DNA of 44,918 nucleotides from a virus. A program made the translations under genes and the position numbers. The stretch spans positions 1 to 44,918 of IMG/VR virus record IMGVR_UViG_3300046507_000745; one strand, given 5' to 3'. The notes under the pieces were generated by a model. It saw only the letters and a list, made by a program, of their open reading frames with translations, was not told where the DNA came from and made no database searches. Below are positions 13,685-21,781 of the stretch, in pieces (position 1 is the first letter of the stretch; each line of letters opens with the position of its first letter).

Positions 13685-14446
13685 ATGTGCAATCTCTACA
13701 GCCAGCGCCGTGGGCAGGCCGAGATCCTGGCGGCCGTTAAGGCCATGGACGGGGTGGGCAACATGCCAGACCTTCCCGGGATCTTCCCGGACATGACCGC
13801 ACCGATCGTCCGCCACGTCGCGGGCGCCGAGGGCGACGAATTGGTCATGGCCCGCTGGGGACTTCCCTCCCAGTTTTGGGCGATCGAGAAAGCCGCAAAG
13901 GAACGGGCGGACAAGCTGCGCGCCAAGGGCCACGTCATCGATGACGAGCGCTGGGAACAGATGCTGAAGGAAGAGCCCGACAGCGGCACGACCAACCTGC
14001 GGCAGATGAAATACTGGACCAAGTGGCTCGGGCCCGAGCATCGCTGCCTGGTGCCCCTGACCTCGTTCGCCGAGCCCAACCAGGCCGGCGGCAAGCCGGG
14101 CGAGAACGTCTGGTTCGCTCTGGGCGAGGATCGCCCCTTGGCGTTCTTCGCCGGCGTCGAGATCCGCGACTGGACGTGCGTCCGGAAGATCAAGACCGGC
14201 TTCGAGACTTGCGATCTCTTCGCCTTCCTGACGACCGACGCGAACGAGGTCGTGAAGCCGTTTCACCCGAAGGCCAGCCCGGTCATCCTCCGGACCGCCG
14301 AAGAGCGCGACGTCTGGATGCGCGCGCCCTGGGACGAGGCGCAGGCCCTGCAACGCCCTTTGCCGGCCGACGCGCTGATCGTCGTCAGCCGAGGCATGGG
14401 CCAGAAACAGGACCCGCCCAAGGCCGCTCAGGAGGTACTGCTATGA
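13685..14446 (+). CDS. SRAP (HMCES/YedK-like) abasic-site peptidase family protein
   Basis: The product has 253 residues. It starts MCNLYS, so Cys2 becomes the N-terminal residue that in the family forms a thiazolidine crosslink with abasic sites in single-stranded DNA. Family landmarks follow: [15 protein letters not shown], a [13 protein letters not shown] block and LAFFAGVEI. The usual SFSE/WFEW acidic context reads TSFAEP, so the glutamate is kept. Length fits the prokaryotic family. It is last in a four-gene operon behind an exact LexA box, which agrees with SRAP's link to the SOS response. It would shield abasic sites in replicating phage or host DNA. Confidence 0.93.
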   Translation: MCNLYSQRRGQAEILAAVKAMDGVGNMPDLPGIFPDMTAPIVRHVAGAEGDELVMARWGLPSQFWAIEKAAKERADKLRAKGHVIDDERWEQMLKEEPDSGTTNLRQMKYWTKWLGPEHRCLVPLTSFAEPNQAGGKPGENVWFALGEDRPLAFFAGVEIRDWTCVRKIKTGFETCDLFAFLTTDANEVVKPFHPKASPVILRTAEERDVWMRAPWDEAQALQRPLPADALIVVSRGMGQKQDPPKAAQEVLL

Positions 14447-14495
14447 TCACGCGCGGCGGATCGGCAACGCACTAAGCCACGCTGTAGGGGGACCG

Positions 14496-15146
14496 ATGAC
14501 CAAGCCGCTCACCGTATGGTTCTGGAACCATGAGGGCATCTTGCCTTGGTTCGAGGCGAACCAGGGCTTGTTGTCGGTGCTCGCTCTCGCGACGGCGTTC
14601 GCAGCCCTCTACTGGGAATTTCGGCAAGCAGAAAAGGCCAGGGTCGAGGCCAGGGTCGCGAAGGCCGACGCCGAGGCCCGTGACCGGCGAGCGAGCCTGA
14701 TGGCCGCGCGAAAGGAAAGGGAAGACCGGGTCAAGGCCGAGCGCAATGAGATCGGCTCGTTCTGCTTCGCGTTGGAGCAGATCTATCAGGGCATCGGCAA
14801 CTCAGCGCGGTTGGAAATCGAACGCTTGCGAAAGCTGCCTGTGGACAGGCCTCCTGAACCGAGTGGCTTCTTGACCGAAGGACGACGCGCCCAGCGCGCC
14901 ATTCAAGCCATCCTCCTGCGGCCGCCAACCGACCAAGACGCCGTGCTGGCCGCCTGTCGCGGCCTGGACGCGTTCGAGCAATGGAACAACATCGAGCTTA
15001 TCCCCGCCGGGGGCCGGGCCGATGAAATCGAGCGCAGGCGCGCAATCTTCAAGGACGCCGCGACCCAGCTCGAAGAGGCGAGAAATTGGGCCGGCGACCG
15101 CGCGTTCCAATGGCTTGAAGAGATCGCTGTCGACGCCGAGGCCTAG
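14496..15146 (+). CDS. Membrane-anchored coiled-coil protein, unknown
   Basis: The product has 216 residues. One membrane helix is predicted at about 25-42 (LLSVLALATAFAALYWEF), followed by a charged Ala/Arg/Glu coiled coil at 45-85 (AEKARVEARVAKADAEARD). The C-terminal 120 residues look globular and helical. A GGGG run eight bases before the ATG is the likely ribosome-binding site. It follows the SRAP gene by 49 bases and ends at a terminator shared with the lysis genes. It resembles cytoplasm-facing anchored proteins; the function is unknown. Confidence 0.65.
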   Translation: MTKPLTVWFWNHEGILPWFEANQGLLSVLALATAFAALYWEFRQAEKARVEARVAKADAEARDRRASLMAARKEREDRVKAERNEIGSFCFALEQIYQGIGNSARLEIERLRKLPVDRPPEPSGFLTEGRRAQRAIQAILLRPPTDQDAVLAACRGLDAFEQWNNIELIPAGGRADEIERRRAIFKDAATQLEEARNWAGDRAFQWLEEIAVDAEA

Positions 15147-15156
15147 AACGACGAAA

Positions 15157-15182
15157 GCCCCGCCAGCGGACGCCGGCGGGGC
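15157..15182. terminator. Hairpin between convergent transcripts
   Basis: GCCCCGCC (15157-15164) pairs with GGCGGGGC (15175-15182) across a 10-base loop. AAA precedes it and CTCGTT follows, so the uridine tract is short in either direction. It sits between the rightward gene ending at 15146 and the leftward Rz1-like gene ending at 15250, as expected for a bidirectional terminator. Confidence 0.6.
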
Positions 15183-15249
15183 TCGTTGTGGGCGCTCAAG
15201 CCCGGGGGGGCGAGCACCTGGTGCTGTAGGCGGCCCGGCCGACGCCGGG

Positions 15250-15594
15250 CTAGGGTCGTTTTCGATCGCCGGGCGGCGGCGTGCATTGCGCCTGGCCCTG
15301 CTCGAGTCGCCGCCAGCCACGCCGGGCCCAGGCGGGCCAGTCGCTCTCGCGCCATTGCAGGAACTTGACCGCTACCTGGTCGCCCAGCGCCGCCACGATC
15401 GCCGCGTAGAGCAGATCCTGGTCGACGCCGGCCGGAGGCAGGGGTTCAGCCTCCAGGGGCGCGCACACCGCCGCCGGCGGGGGATCCGGAGGCGGTGGGC
15501 TTGAAGGCGGAAGCTTCCCAGACCTCCCGATAGTCGAGCAGGCCGCCAGGGCCAGGCTGAGGGCCAGGAGCGGCAGGAGACGAGCTTTTGGCAT
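15250..15594 (-). CDS. Rz1-like outer-membrane spanin lipoprotein
   Basis: The product has 114 residues. The N-terminus is a lipoprotein signal (LLPLLALSLALAACS, lipobox LAAC), followed by a Pro-rich stretch (PPSSPPPPDPPPA), both hallmarks of Rz1-type o-spanins. It is longer than lambda Rz1 and has an added globular part (DQDLLYAAIVAALGDQ). It starts inside the Rz-like gene in another frame and extends past its end, a known arrangement. With the i-spanin it would fuse inner and outer membranes at lysis. Confidence 0.82.
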   Translation of the reverse strand: MPKARLLPLLALSLALAACSTIGRSGKLPPSSPPPPDPPPAAVCAPLEAEPLPPAGVDQDLLYAAIVAALGDQVAVKFLQWRESDWPAWARRGWRRLEQGQAQCTPPPGDRKRP

Positions 15595-15877
15595 GGGTCA
15601 TCACGCGGCCCACGGCCACGCCCTTCTGGAAGCTGCTGGAGATCTCGGTGGCGCAGGACCGATCCGCCTCGCCCCGATCGGCGGCCTCGCCGATGGCGCG
15701 GTCCCCGATCCGGCGATCGCGATCGGCGACGTCGCGGTGCAGGTTGAACTCGACGGCCTGCTGGTCCTTGTCCTTCAGCCGCCAAGTGACCAGCTGGTCG
15801 TGCTGGTGAAGGGCCAGGAGCCCGAGGACGCCGGCGAGGATCCACGGCCCGAAGCGGGAGGCGAGCGCGGAAATCAC
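15446..15877 (-). CDS. Rz-like inner-membrane spanin
   Basis: The product has 143 residues. It starts at GTG 15877, overlapping the endolysin stop (GTGA). An N-terminal membrane helix (FGPWILAGVLGLLALHQHD) is followed by a charged, probably coiled periplasmic region (RLKDKDQQAVEFNLHRDVAD), as in Rz proteins. The Rz1-like gene begins within it at 15594 in another frame. The last 40 residues are Pro/Gly-rich, reflecting the overlap constraint. It is the partner of the o-spanin in outer-membrane disruption. Confidence 0.78.
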   Translation of the reverse strand: MISALASRFGPWILAGVLGLLALHQHDQLVTWRLKDKDQQAVEFNLHRDVADRDRRIGDRAIGEAADRGEADRSCATEISSSFQKGVAVGRVMTHAKSSSPAAPGPQPGPGGLLDYREVWEASAFKPTASGSPAGGGVRAPGG

Positions 15878-16320
15878 GACCGCGCCTCGTGCAAGCCCGT
15901 TCGGGTGCCGGCCGCGTCGATCGTCAGCAGCTCGCCTCGCCGGCGGGGATCGAAGCTGATGTGGACCCACACGCCGTGTTCGTGGATCACCTGGTCGAAG
16001 CTGATCGCGGATCGGGCCAGGCGCTCGGCGATCTGCAGGGGAGTGCCGAAGGCCGGACACTGGAAGTCGACGGCCCAGCCCAGGGTATGGGCCGAGTTCT
16101 TGGCGCTACCCGGCGTCGCGGCGTTCAAGGCCGGTGAGCGATAGCAGCTGGTGATCGTGATGGCGTGTCCGCCCAGCAGCTCGCGCACACGTTCCATCTG
16201 GGCCGCGACGACCTTCAGGCGCGGGACGATGTCGGGCCCGGGCACGTTGTCGATCCCCTGGCGTTTGGCCCGGGCGCTGACCGTCATTTCGTCCAGCGTG
16301 AAGTGCGCGCTCATCTGCAT
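15874..16320 (-). CDS. Endolysin, peptidase M15A (D,D-carboxypeptidase-like)
   Basis: The product has 148 residues. The M15 zinc ligands are all present: SAHTLGWAVD with His78 and Asp85, and HEHGVWVHI with His120, plus the upstream CYRSPALN segment typical of M15_3. The domain fills the whole protein and there is no signal peptide, so a holin is needed for export. ATG 16320 is preceded by AGGAGA. It lies third in the lysis cassette after two membrane proteins. It cleaves peptide crosslinks of peptidoglycan. Confidence 0.9.
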   Translation of the reverse strand: MQMSAHFTLDEMTVSARAKRQGIDNVPGPDIVPRLKVVAAQMERVRELLGGHAITITSCYRSPALNAATPGSAKNSAHTLGWAVDFQCPAFGTPLQIAERLARSAISFDQVIHEHGVWVHISFDPRRRGELLTIDAAGTRTGLHEARS

Positions 16321-16350
16321 GGCGCGGTCTCCTCTTGTGATGAAAGGGGA

Positions 16351-16367
16351 TGCGAACGGCGTTCGCA
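16351..16367. repeat. Dispersed palindrome copy 5 (TGCGAACGGCGTTCGCA)
   Basis: Perfect copy in the non-coding leader 31 bases upstream of the endolysin start. Confidence 0.9.
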
Positions 16368-16551
16368 GGGGTGCGCTTACTGATCGGCGCAGCGGGTATC
16401 GCTTGGTGATCGGTGGCAACAAACGGCGAAACGACCCTGCGCCGATGAGGGCGCGGCGGCAGGATCATGGGGTCGGCCGCGCCCGCCTGAGGCGGGTCGG
16501 CGCGGCGACACAATGGTCCAGGCGGCGATTCGCCGGCGAACGGAGAACGAG
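16368..16551. other. Non-coding leader upstream of the endolysin
   Basis: Including the palindrome, 16321-16677 has no leftward gene. The region holds a GC-rich hairpin, CCCGCC-TGA-GGCGGG, near 16484-16498, and no further motif that I can support. A rightward small ORF begins at 16552. Confidence 0.4.
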
Positions 16552-16842
16552 ATGAACGTCGAACCCACCGTCCACTTTAAGGTGCTGGGCCTTGTGTCCC
16601 TGGAGGCGTCCGGACAACAGGCGATCGCCGCCGCCGTCGTCATGCTGCTCTTGGTGCTTTGTTGGTCCCTGGCCCGATCAACGTGGGCGGCCAAGGCGCC
16701 CGTCGATCTGACCGTCCAATCCGTCGACGTGCGCCAGGATCTTCGGCGCGTAGGTCGCCCCGAAGTACAGGGCCAGGCCGGCGAGCATGGTGAAGTCGCC
16801 CCAGCTGGGCGGCAGACCCATGAACCGCGGAATCGCCGCTAA
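16552..16842 (+). CDS. Possible small membrane protein, antisense to a holin-like gene
   Basis: ATG 16552 has GGAG eight bases upstream and encodes 96 residues. The first 50 look natural: a short N-terminus and one membrane helix (AIAAAVVMLLLVLCWSLA). The rest is antisense to the holin-like gene 16678-16977 and is Arg/Gln-rich, less protein-like. It is the only rightward candidate within the leftward late region. It might be an antiholin or a chance ORF in an otherwise empty stretch. Confidence 0.35.
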   Translation: MNVEPTVHFKVLGLVSLEASGQQAIAAAVVMLLLVLCWSLARSTWAAKAPVDLTVQSVDVRQDLRRVGRPEVQGQAGEHGEVAPAGRQTHEPRNRR

Positions 16843-16977
16843 GACCATGCCGGCCACGAACAGGGCCAGGCCGAGGCGCTGCAGGCGGGTGAGCAATCCA
16901 CCCCAGCCCAGCAGCAGCAGGCAGACGATGGCGCCCAGCGTGGCGGCCGCCGCGAGAGAGAGGACCTGCGCGACCAT
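16678..16977 (-). CDS. Holin-like small membrane protein
   Basis: The product has 99 residues with predicted membrane helices at about 7-25 (LAAAATLGAIVCLLLLGWG) and 36-50 (LALFVAGMVLAAIP), and a weaker one near 61-75. The C-terminus is charged. It begins three bases after the stop of another membrane protein gene and precedes the endolysin, the typical holin or antiholin position. The sequence matches no named holin family that I can recall. Confidence 0.68.
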   Translation of the reverse strand: MVAQVLSLAAAATLGAIVCLLLLGWGGLLTRLQRLGLALFVAGMVLAAIPRFMGLPPSWGDFTMLAGLALYFGATYAPKILAHVDGLDGQIDGRLGRPR

Positions 16978-16980
16978 GGC

Positions 16981-17358
16981 TTATGCCTCCCCGCCGCCGA
17001 TCCGAAGACCGCCGACCTCGAACTTGATCAGCTTGAGCGGGTCGCCGGCGTACTTGGCGACCGCCTGGGCCAGCCCCGCCAAGGCGATCATGCCCAGGAG
17101 GCCGGTCAGGAACGCGAAGGCGTTGACGAACTCGCCCGGCAGCTTGCCCCAGGGCCACAGCGCGCCCACCCCGGCCACCAGCGCCGGCGCGAGCCACAGG
17201 GCGCAGAAGAAGCCGCCCAGGACGCTGAGCGCCTTGCCCCGGACCGTCAGTTTCTCGCCGAACGCCAGCGACAACACCGCGCCGGCGACGCCCGGCATGT
17301 AGGGCGTCAACTTGCCCAACGCCGCCAGCAGATGCGGATCCCCCGAATTGTCGGCCAT
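16981..17358 (-). CDS. Holin-like membrane protein
   Basis: The product has 125 residues with three hydrophobic segments, at about 18-30, 40-62 (LGGFFCALWLAPALVAGVGAL) and 73-95 (FVNAFAFLTGLLGMIALAGLAQAV), and a soluble C-terminus. ATG 17358 has GGAGGG upstream. It is the first gene after the tail terminator and heads the lysis cassette. Together with the next gene it probably forms a holin pair that times lysis and releases the endolysin. Confidence 0.72.
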   Translation of the reverse strand: MADNSGDPHLLAALGKLTPYMPGVAGAVLSLAFGEKLTVRGKALSVLGGFFCALWLAPALVAGVGALWPWGKLPGEFVNAFAFLTGLLGMIALAGLAQAVAKYAGDPLKLIKFEVGGLRIGGGEA

Positions 17359-17488
17359 CGGCCGCCCTCCATGTCTTGATGCGAACTCATATTGGCGCTG
17401 CGACATCGTCAGCCTTTGACGCCGGCGCGCTCTTCTGGGAAACACCCCCGGCCTGGCCAGGCCCGCCCCGTGCAAAAGGGCGGTAGGG

Positions 17489-17520
17489 CCCAGGGGCGTT
17501 CGTTGCATGCCGCCCCTGGG
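17489..17520 (-). terminator. Terminator after the tail genes
   Basis: CCCAGGGGCG (17489-17498) and CGCCCCTGGG (17511-17520) form a perfect 10-bp stem with a 12-base loop, just beyond the stop of the last tail gene. No U-tract follows directly; CTTTTG occurs about 10 bases on. A partial terminator separating tail and lysis expression is likely. Confidence 0.55.
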
Positions 17521-17525
17521 TCCGC

Positions 17526-18287
17526 TTAGACGCCGTGGCGCGCGTGGTTGTCGGCCCAGTCCTTGGCAACGAAGGCAGCGGCGGTGCGGCCGGCGAGGGA
17601 GAGGTTCTCGAATAGATTGCGGGAAACTTTGCCCGGCCAGTTCGCGTAGCCGCCGAGGGCGGCGCCGAGATAGGCCTTGGAATTTGGCGATGCCGCCGGA
17701 GCAGTCGCGCCCGTCACCGTGCCAACGACGACGCCGTTTCGGTAGATCGTCTTGACGCTGCCCTCCATCGCGACGGCGTACTGGTACATGACGTCCGCCG
17801 TCGGCGTGAACGCGAAGCCGGCTTCCTGCCCCTTGACCATGGGAGTGATCACCCGACTGGTCTGGAGCTGGAGGCCATAGATCGCCTCCTGGCCGTTTTG
17901 GTAGACCTTGCCCATGCCTGAGAGCGACGTGACCGTTGCGGGAACCGTGGCCCAGCAAATCCAAGCCCAGTTGGTCAGGCCCATGGCGCCCGGGTCGAAG
18001 TCAGTGGCAAGATTTGTCGGACTGAGCTGAACTGCGAGGTTCCCCGCCGAACACCCCGTCGGAGAGCTGGAGAAGGAAGCGGCCGTGGTGACCAAGCCGT
18101 TCAGCCCGCCCCCCGGCTTGAGATTGGTCACGGTCTCGGCAACGGCGAAGCTCGTGCCATCCCAGCACTTTGCGTTGTTGAGATCGTAGAGGAACTGGGT
18201 GCCGGCCGACACCATCGTGTCGTAGCCCAGGATCTCCATGGAATTGTCGCCGAAGTCGACGGCCGGGAAGCGAATTACGAGGGTCAT
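17526..18287 (-). CDS. Tail fibre-associated protein, LamG/concanavalin-like
   Basis: The product has 253 residues rich in beta-strand patterns, with a LamG-like repeat logic (WAWICWATVPATVT, then YQYAVAMEGSVKTIYRNGVVVG, then YLGAALGGYANWPGKVSRN). The segment RNGVVVGTVTG is typical of concanavalin-like folds. The acidic C-terminus (VAKDWADNHAR) also recurs in tail adhesins. It lies directly downstream of the long fibre gene (4-base gap) and is probably a host-recognition or fibre-tip component. The assignment is from fold-like patterns and position. Confidence 0.62.
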   Translation of the reverse strand: MTLVIRFPAVDFGDNSMEILGYDTMVSAGTQFLYDLNNAKCWDGTSFAVAETVTNLKPGGGLNGLVTTAASFSSSPTGCSAGNLAVQLSPTNLATDFDPGAMGLTNWAWICWATVPATVTSLSGMGKVYQNGQEAIYGLQLQTSRVITPMVKGQEAGFAFTPTADVMYQYAVAMEGSVKTIYRNGVVVGTVTGATAPAASPNSKAYLGAALGGYANWPGKVSRNLFENLSLAGRTAAAFVAKDWADNHARHGV

Positions 18288-18291
18288 GGCA

Positions 18292-21200
18292 TTACCAGCC
18301 TTTCGCGTCGAAGACGGCCTTCAAGGCGGAGCCCAGGGCGGTCTTGATGGTGGAAGAGAAGAAGTGGGTCTTGTCGAAAGTCAGCTCGGTCCAGACGCCC
18401 GCGATGTTGGCGATTACGTTGCCCACGGCGTTCGTCGAGTTCTCGCCGTTGGCCGCCAAGCCGCCCGAGCGAAGGAAGTAGTCATTGGCGGTTCCGCCCG
18501 AAGGCAGGCCATCGGCGGACCGATAGCCTTGAAAGCTCATGGAGGCCGGCACGATGCCGGCCGCTGAGTAGTCTAGCCAGGCGGAAAGCGGTGGGGCCCC
18601 GTAGGTCGACGCCACCTGCGCCTCGGTGAAGCCAGGAAATTGCAGGTCGGGGGTGGACCCGGCCTGAGCAAGAAGGGTCAGCCGCGTGTCGAACCACTGG
18701 TCCGGAATGTTGCGCTTGTAGAACTCGCGCACTCGAACGATTGGGTTCGTCAGTACGTCATTCTTCTGGTCCTCGAATTGGCCGAAAACCAAGCGACCGC
18801 TCGCAAACGTCGGGATCCGCTGGCCGAGCACCGTCATGAACAGGAACCGAGGGTCCCGAGCGCCCAGCAACGCGATCAACCGGAGGGCTTGCTCTTCGGT
18901 CTGAACAAAGTCCGACTGAGCGTTCTGGCCAGCATAGGCGATTGTCGGCTTGCCCTTGTGGGGATCGCCGAGTTCTCGAATGTTGCGCTGGACCATCGAC
19001 AGGCAGTCGGTGAACGAACCGCCGCCATAGCTCTCGGTCGTCACGGAGCGCGTGCCGAAGGCTGTGGAGAGCGCGGAGCCGATCAGGCCGATCATCGAGT
19101 CACCGACCCCATAGACCCCGTCGGACGTCGTCCGTTGAGCGGTCTGGGTCATCGCCTTGAGGCTGATGCCCACGCGGCTCGCTGACTTGTCCGTCCGCCG
19201 GAACTCCCACTCACTCGAGTCGGTGCGGCAGGTCATGAACCCGTAGGATCCAGCCGCGACGGCGTAGATCGGTTCGCCCGCCACCACGCCCCATACGCCG
19301 TCATCTCGCACCAGATAGTCGTCAACGCTGAACGTGATACCGCCCTGGGTTCCCGCGCCGCTCACCTGGTAGAGATCGCCATTCACGGGCGAGGACGGCA
19401 GCGCGCCAGCGGCGCTCCATTCGCCCCGTAAGAAGAACTCGCCCTGATCGGGCGCGCCTTTGCCCCAGTCGTAGTAGGCAGGGCCACCCTGCGCGCGAAT
19501 GCCGTGCAGGAACAGGAAGTCGCCGGCCGCGAGTGAGTTGCCCTTCCACCAGCCCGTGCTCGTGACAGACCACCAGTCGCCCACCATGCCTGAAGCCGAC
19601 GGCGGCTTGGCCTGACGGGCCCAGGCCGAGCCGGTGTAGACCGCCAAGTCGCCCCGCGCGTAGGTGTCCGATCCAATGGTCCGTGTCGCCGCGTCGCCGT
19701 ACTCGTAGTAATCGCCAGCAACGAAGGTCCCGGCCGGCGGCCAGGAGGTGGCGGTGACGAAGACCCCTTTTGACACCTGACTGGCGGGGCCCGAGGCCGC
19801 CGGATCGAACGCGCCGATATAGCGCCGCCCCCGGATCAGCAGCTGGGAACGCCGGCGAAACTGCAAAGCGGTCGCCGTGTCGTTGATGCCCTGCATGGCC
19901 CGGGTTAGCACGCGGGGGAACGGCGACCATCCGAACCCGCTGAGCTCGGTCCGGTTGGCCACCCGGCCCTGCTTGCCGCGATAGTCGTCCGGAAGCACCG
20001 CGACCACGTCGGTGACCTTCGGAACTGCCTTACGCGCAAGGTCCGGCTGCAGCTTCGTCTCGCTGACCGCCTGGTCGGCCAGCTGGGCGTTGCCAACCGC
20101 GCCGGCCGGGATGGAGGAGCCGGTCAAGAACTTGCCGATGGGGTCGCCGTTGCCGCGCAGGCCGACGCCGATCCGATAGCCGCCGTCCACGATTGCGAAG
20201 GTCGCGTTCGCGAAGGCCGCGTCCTCGAAGATCTCGATCTGACCGGTCCCGACCAGAAGCTTCAGGACTTGGAAAACCGTCTGGACGCCAAGAGGCGCAT
20301 TGAGTGCAGCCGCCGTCAGGGTTCGCACGTCCAGCTTTTCGATCCGCACCGTTCCGTCCGCACGGAGGCCGGCGGCGACGCGATTCAACAAGTCGAGCGC
20401 CGCCACCAGGTAGCTGCCTCCGAGCGGTGAGTAGAGCGTCTCGGTTTTGGTGTTGGAGATGCCCTGCGTCAGGCTGTCGATTGTTGCCGCCGTCGCGCTC
20501 AGATTGGCGATCGCCGCCGTGGCCAGATTAAGCGCGGACGAGGTCAGCGCCCGCACGTCGAGCTTGTCGATGTGGATCACGCCATCGGTGCGAAGGCCCA
20601 TCGCAATGCGATCGACCATGTCGAGGATCACCCCGACGTAGGGGGATATCGCGGCCGTGTCGCTTTGCGCCACCGCGTTTCCCACGGTGATCTTGGGGGC
20701 AGTCAGGGCCGTGGCCAGCAAGGACGCGAACGTGGCGCTATTCACCTGCAGCGCGTTGATGATCGCCTTGGAAATCGCCACGCTGCCATCGCCCTTGATC
20801 CCAAGGCTCAGGCGCATGAACCCGTCGACCATCGTCAGGGCCCAGGACGCGAAGTCGTCCGAACTGAACACCGTGGCGAAAAGCGTCTCGACGGCCGTGC
20901 GATCAGTATGGACGACGCCGGCCGCCGTCAGGATCTGCGAACCTGCGGTTACGACCTCTTGCGCGGCCGCCGTGGCCAGCTCGGTCGCCGCCTTGGCGTC
21001 GAGGGTGTCCTGTTTGACCTGAGCGGTCTGACTGCGCACCTGGTCGGTGGCGACGCGGACCTCGTCAGTCGCTTCCTTGACCGCCAGCGTGTCGGTCCGA
21101 ACTTGGTCGGTAGCCGCCCGCACCTGATCGGTCGCCTCGCGGGAGTCGTCGGCCAGCTGGGCGGCGACAATCGGTCGGGCGGCATACTCCTGCGCCGTAC

Positions 21201-21699
21201 CGACGAACGAGCCATCTTTGATCGCCTGTTGGTAAGCGCTGATCCCGACAGCGCCGCCGGCGCGGACGACCTCGACCGCACCCGACCGGGTGACGATCAC
21301 GCCACCCTCCGCCGCGATCCCGTCACCCACCGTCGGCGCAGCCGGCGCGGCGGCCGTCAGCAGTTGCGAGAGGCCCTTCACCAGGCGCAGGTTGAACACG
21401 GCCGCGTCGTCGGTGGCCGGGCCGTGGACCGAGCGCACTTGGACGCTCCAGACGCCTGGGCGACGCGCCGCCCAGTCGGTCGCCGGGATCCGCAACGCCA
21501 CGGCCAGTTCGGACGTGGGCGTGTCGATACCGTCGCCCACCGTCGCCTCGAACGCTTCGGCCGGCGTGCCCTGGCGCGCGAAGGTCACGGACACCGCTCG
21601 GCCGGTCCAGTCCTCGTCCGAGAACACGAGATCGAACGCCCAATCAGCGTCGGTGCGAGCGATCGGGACAAGCAGGTCCGGGATCTTGGCGGCGGCCAT
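18292..21699 (-). CDS. Long tail fibre with C-terminal SGNH-type hydrolase domain
   Basis: The product has about 1135 residues. Residues 1-100 form a beta-rich attachment domain. Residues 160-240 are a repetitive heptad-like coiled coil (ATDQVR repeats). Three or four repeats of roughly 75-100 residues follow (GLRTDGVIHIDKLDVRALTS and its variants). A knob region with YEYGDAATRTIG and YTGSAW motifs follows. The last 270 residues read as an SGNH hydrolase: GDSM with Ser868, YAGQNAQSD (GxN block) and DKTH with Asp1109 and His1112. Such fibres often deacetylate or de-esterify surface polysaccharide. The start at 21699 is preferred (AGCC near the ATG; the upstream ATG at 21717 is weak). Confidence 0.82.
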   Translation of the reverse strand: MAAAKIPDLLVPIARTDADWAFDLVFSDEDWTGRAVSVTFARQGTPAEAFEATVGDGIDTPTSELAVALRIPATDWAARRPGVWSVQVRSVHGPATDDAAVFNLRLVKGLSQLLTAAAPAAPTVGDGIAAEGGVIVTRSGAVEVVRAGGAVGISAYQQAIKDGSFVGTAQEYAARPIVAAQLADDSREATDQVRAATDQVRTDTLAVKEATDEVRVATDQVRSQTAQVKQDTLDAKAATELATAAAQEVVTAGSQILTAAGVVHTDRTAVETLFATVFSSDDFASWALTMVDGFMRLSLGIKGDGSVAISKAIINALQVNSATFASLLATALTAPKITVGNAVAQSDTAAISPYVGVILDMVDRIAMGLRTDGVIHIDKLDVRALTSSALNLATAAIANLSATAATIDSLTQGISNTKTETLYSPLGGSYLVAALDLLNRVAAGLRADGTVRIEKLDVRTLTAAALNAPLGVQTVFQVLKLLVGTGQIEIFEDAAFANATFAIVDGGYRIGVGLRGNGDPIGKFLTGSSIPAGAVGNAQLADQAVSETKLQPDLARKAVPKVTDVVAVLPDDYRGKQGRVANRTELSGFGWSPFPRVLTRAMQGINDTATALQFRRRSQLLIRGRRYIGAFDPAASGPASQVSKGVFVTATSWPPAGTFVAGDYYEYGDAATRTIGSDTYARGDLAVYTGSAWARQAKPPSASGMVGDWWSVTSTGWWKGNSLAAGDFLFLHGIRAQGGPAYYDWGKGAPDQGEFFLRGEWSAAGALPSSPVNGDLYQVSGAGTQGGITFSVDDYLVRDDGVWGVVAGEPIYAVAAGSYGFMTCRTDSSEWEFRRTDKSASRVGISLKAMTQTAQRTTSDGVYGVGDSMIGLIGSALSTAFGTRSVTTESYGGGSFTDCLSMVQRNIRELGDPHKGKPTIAYAGQNAQSDFVQTEEQALRLIALLGARDPRFLFMTVLGQRIPTFASGRLVFGQFEDQKNDVLTNPIVRVREFYKRNIPDQWFDTRLTLLAQAGSTPDLQFPGFTEAQVASTYGAPPLSAWLDYSAAGIVPASMSFQGYRSADGLPSGGTANDYFLRSGGLAANGENSTNAVGNVIANIAGVWTELTFDKTHFFSSTIKTALGSALKAVFDAKGW

Positions 21700-21754
21700 G
21701 CAAGCGGCTCCAGGCAAGGGGGATCGCGCGAGCGCCGGGAGGCGTCGCGGGGGA

Positions 21755-21771
21755 TGCGAACGGCGTTCGCA
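21755..21771. repeat. Dispersed palindrome copy 6 (TGCGAACGGCGTTCGCA)
   Basis: Perfect copy in the 82-base gap between the tail protein gene ending at 21782 and the fibre start at 21699. Confidence 0.9.
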
Positions 21772-21781
21772 CCGGGTCAGG

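Noticed and set aside
14443-14475. Ten-codon ORF after the SRAP gene
   Set aside because: ATGA overlap with the SRAP stop, but too short and without any feature to support it.
20990-21140. DNA-level tandem repeat in the fibre gene
   Set aside because: The repetition (ATDQVR-type) follows the codon frame and reflects a heptad coiled coil, not a separate DNA element.
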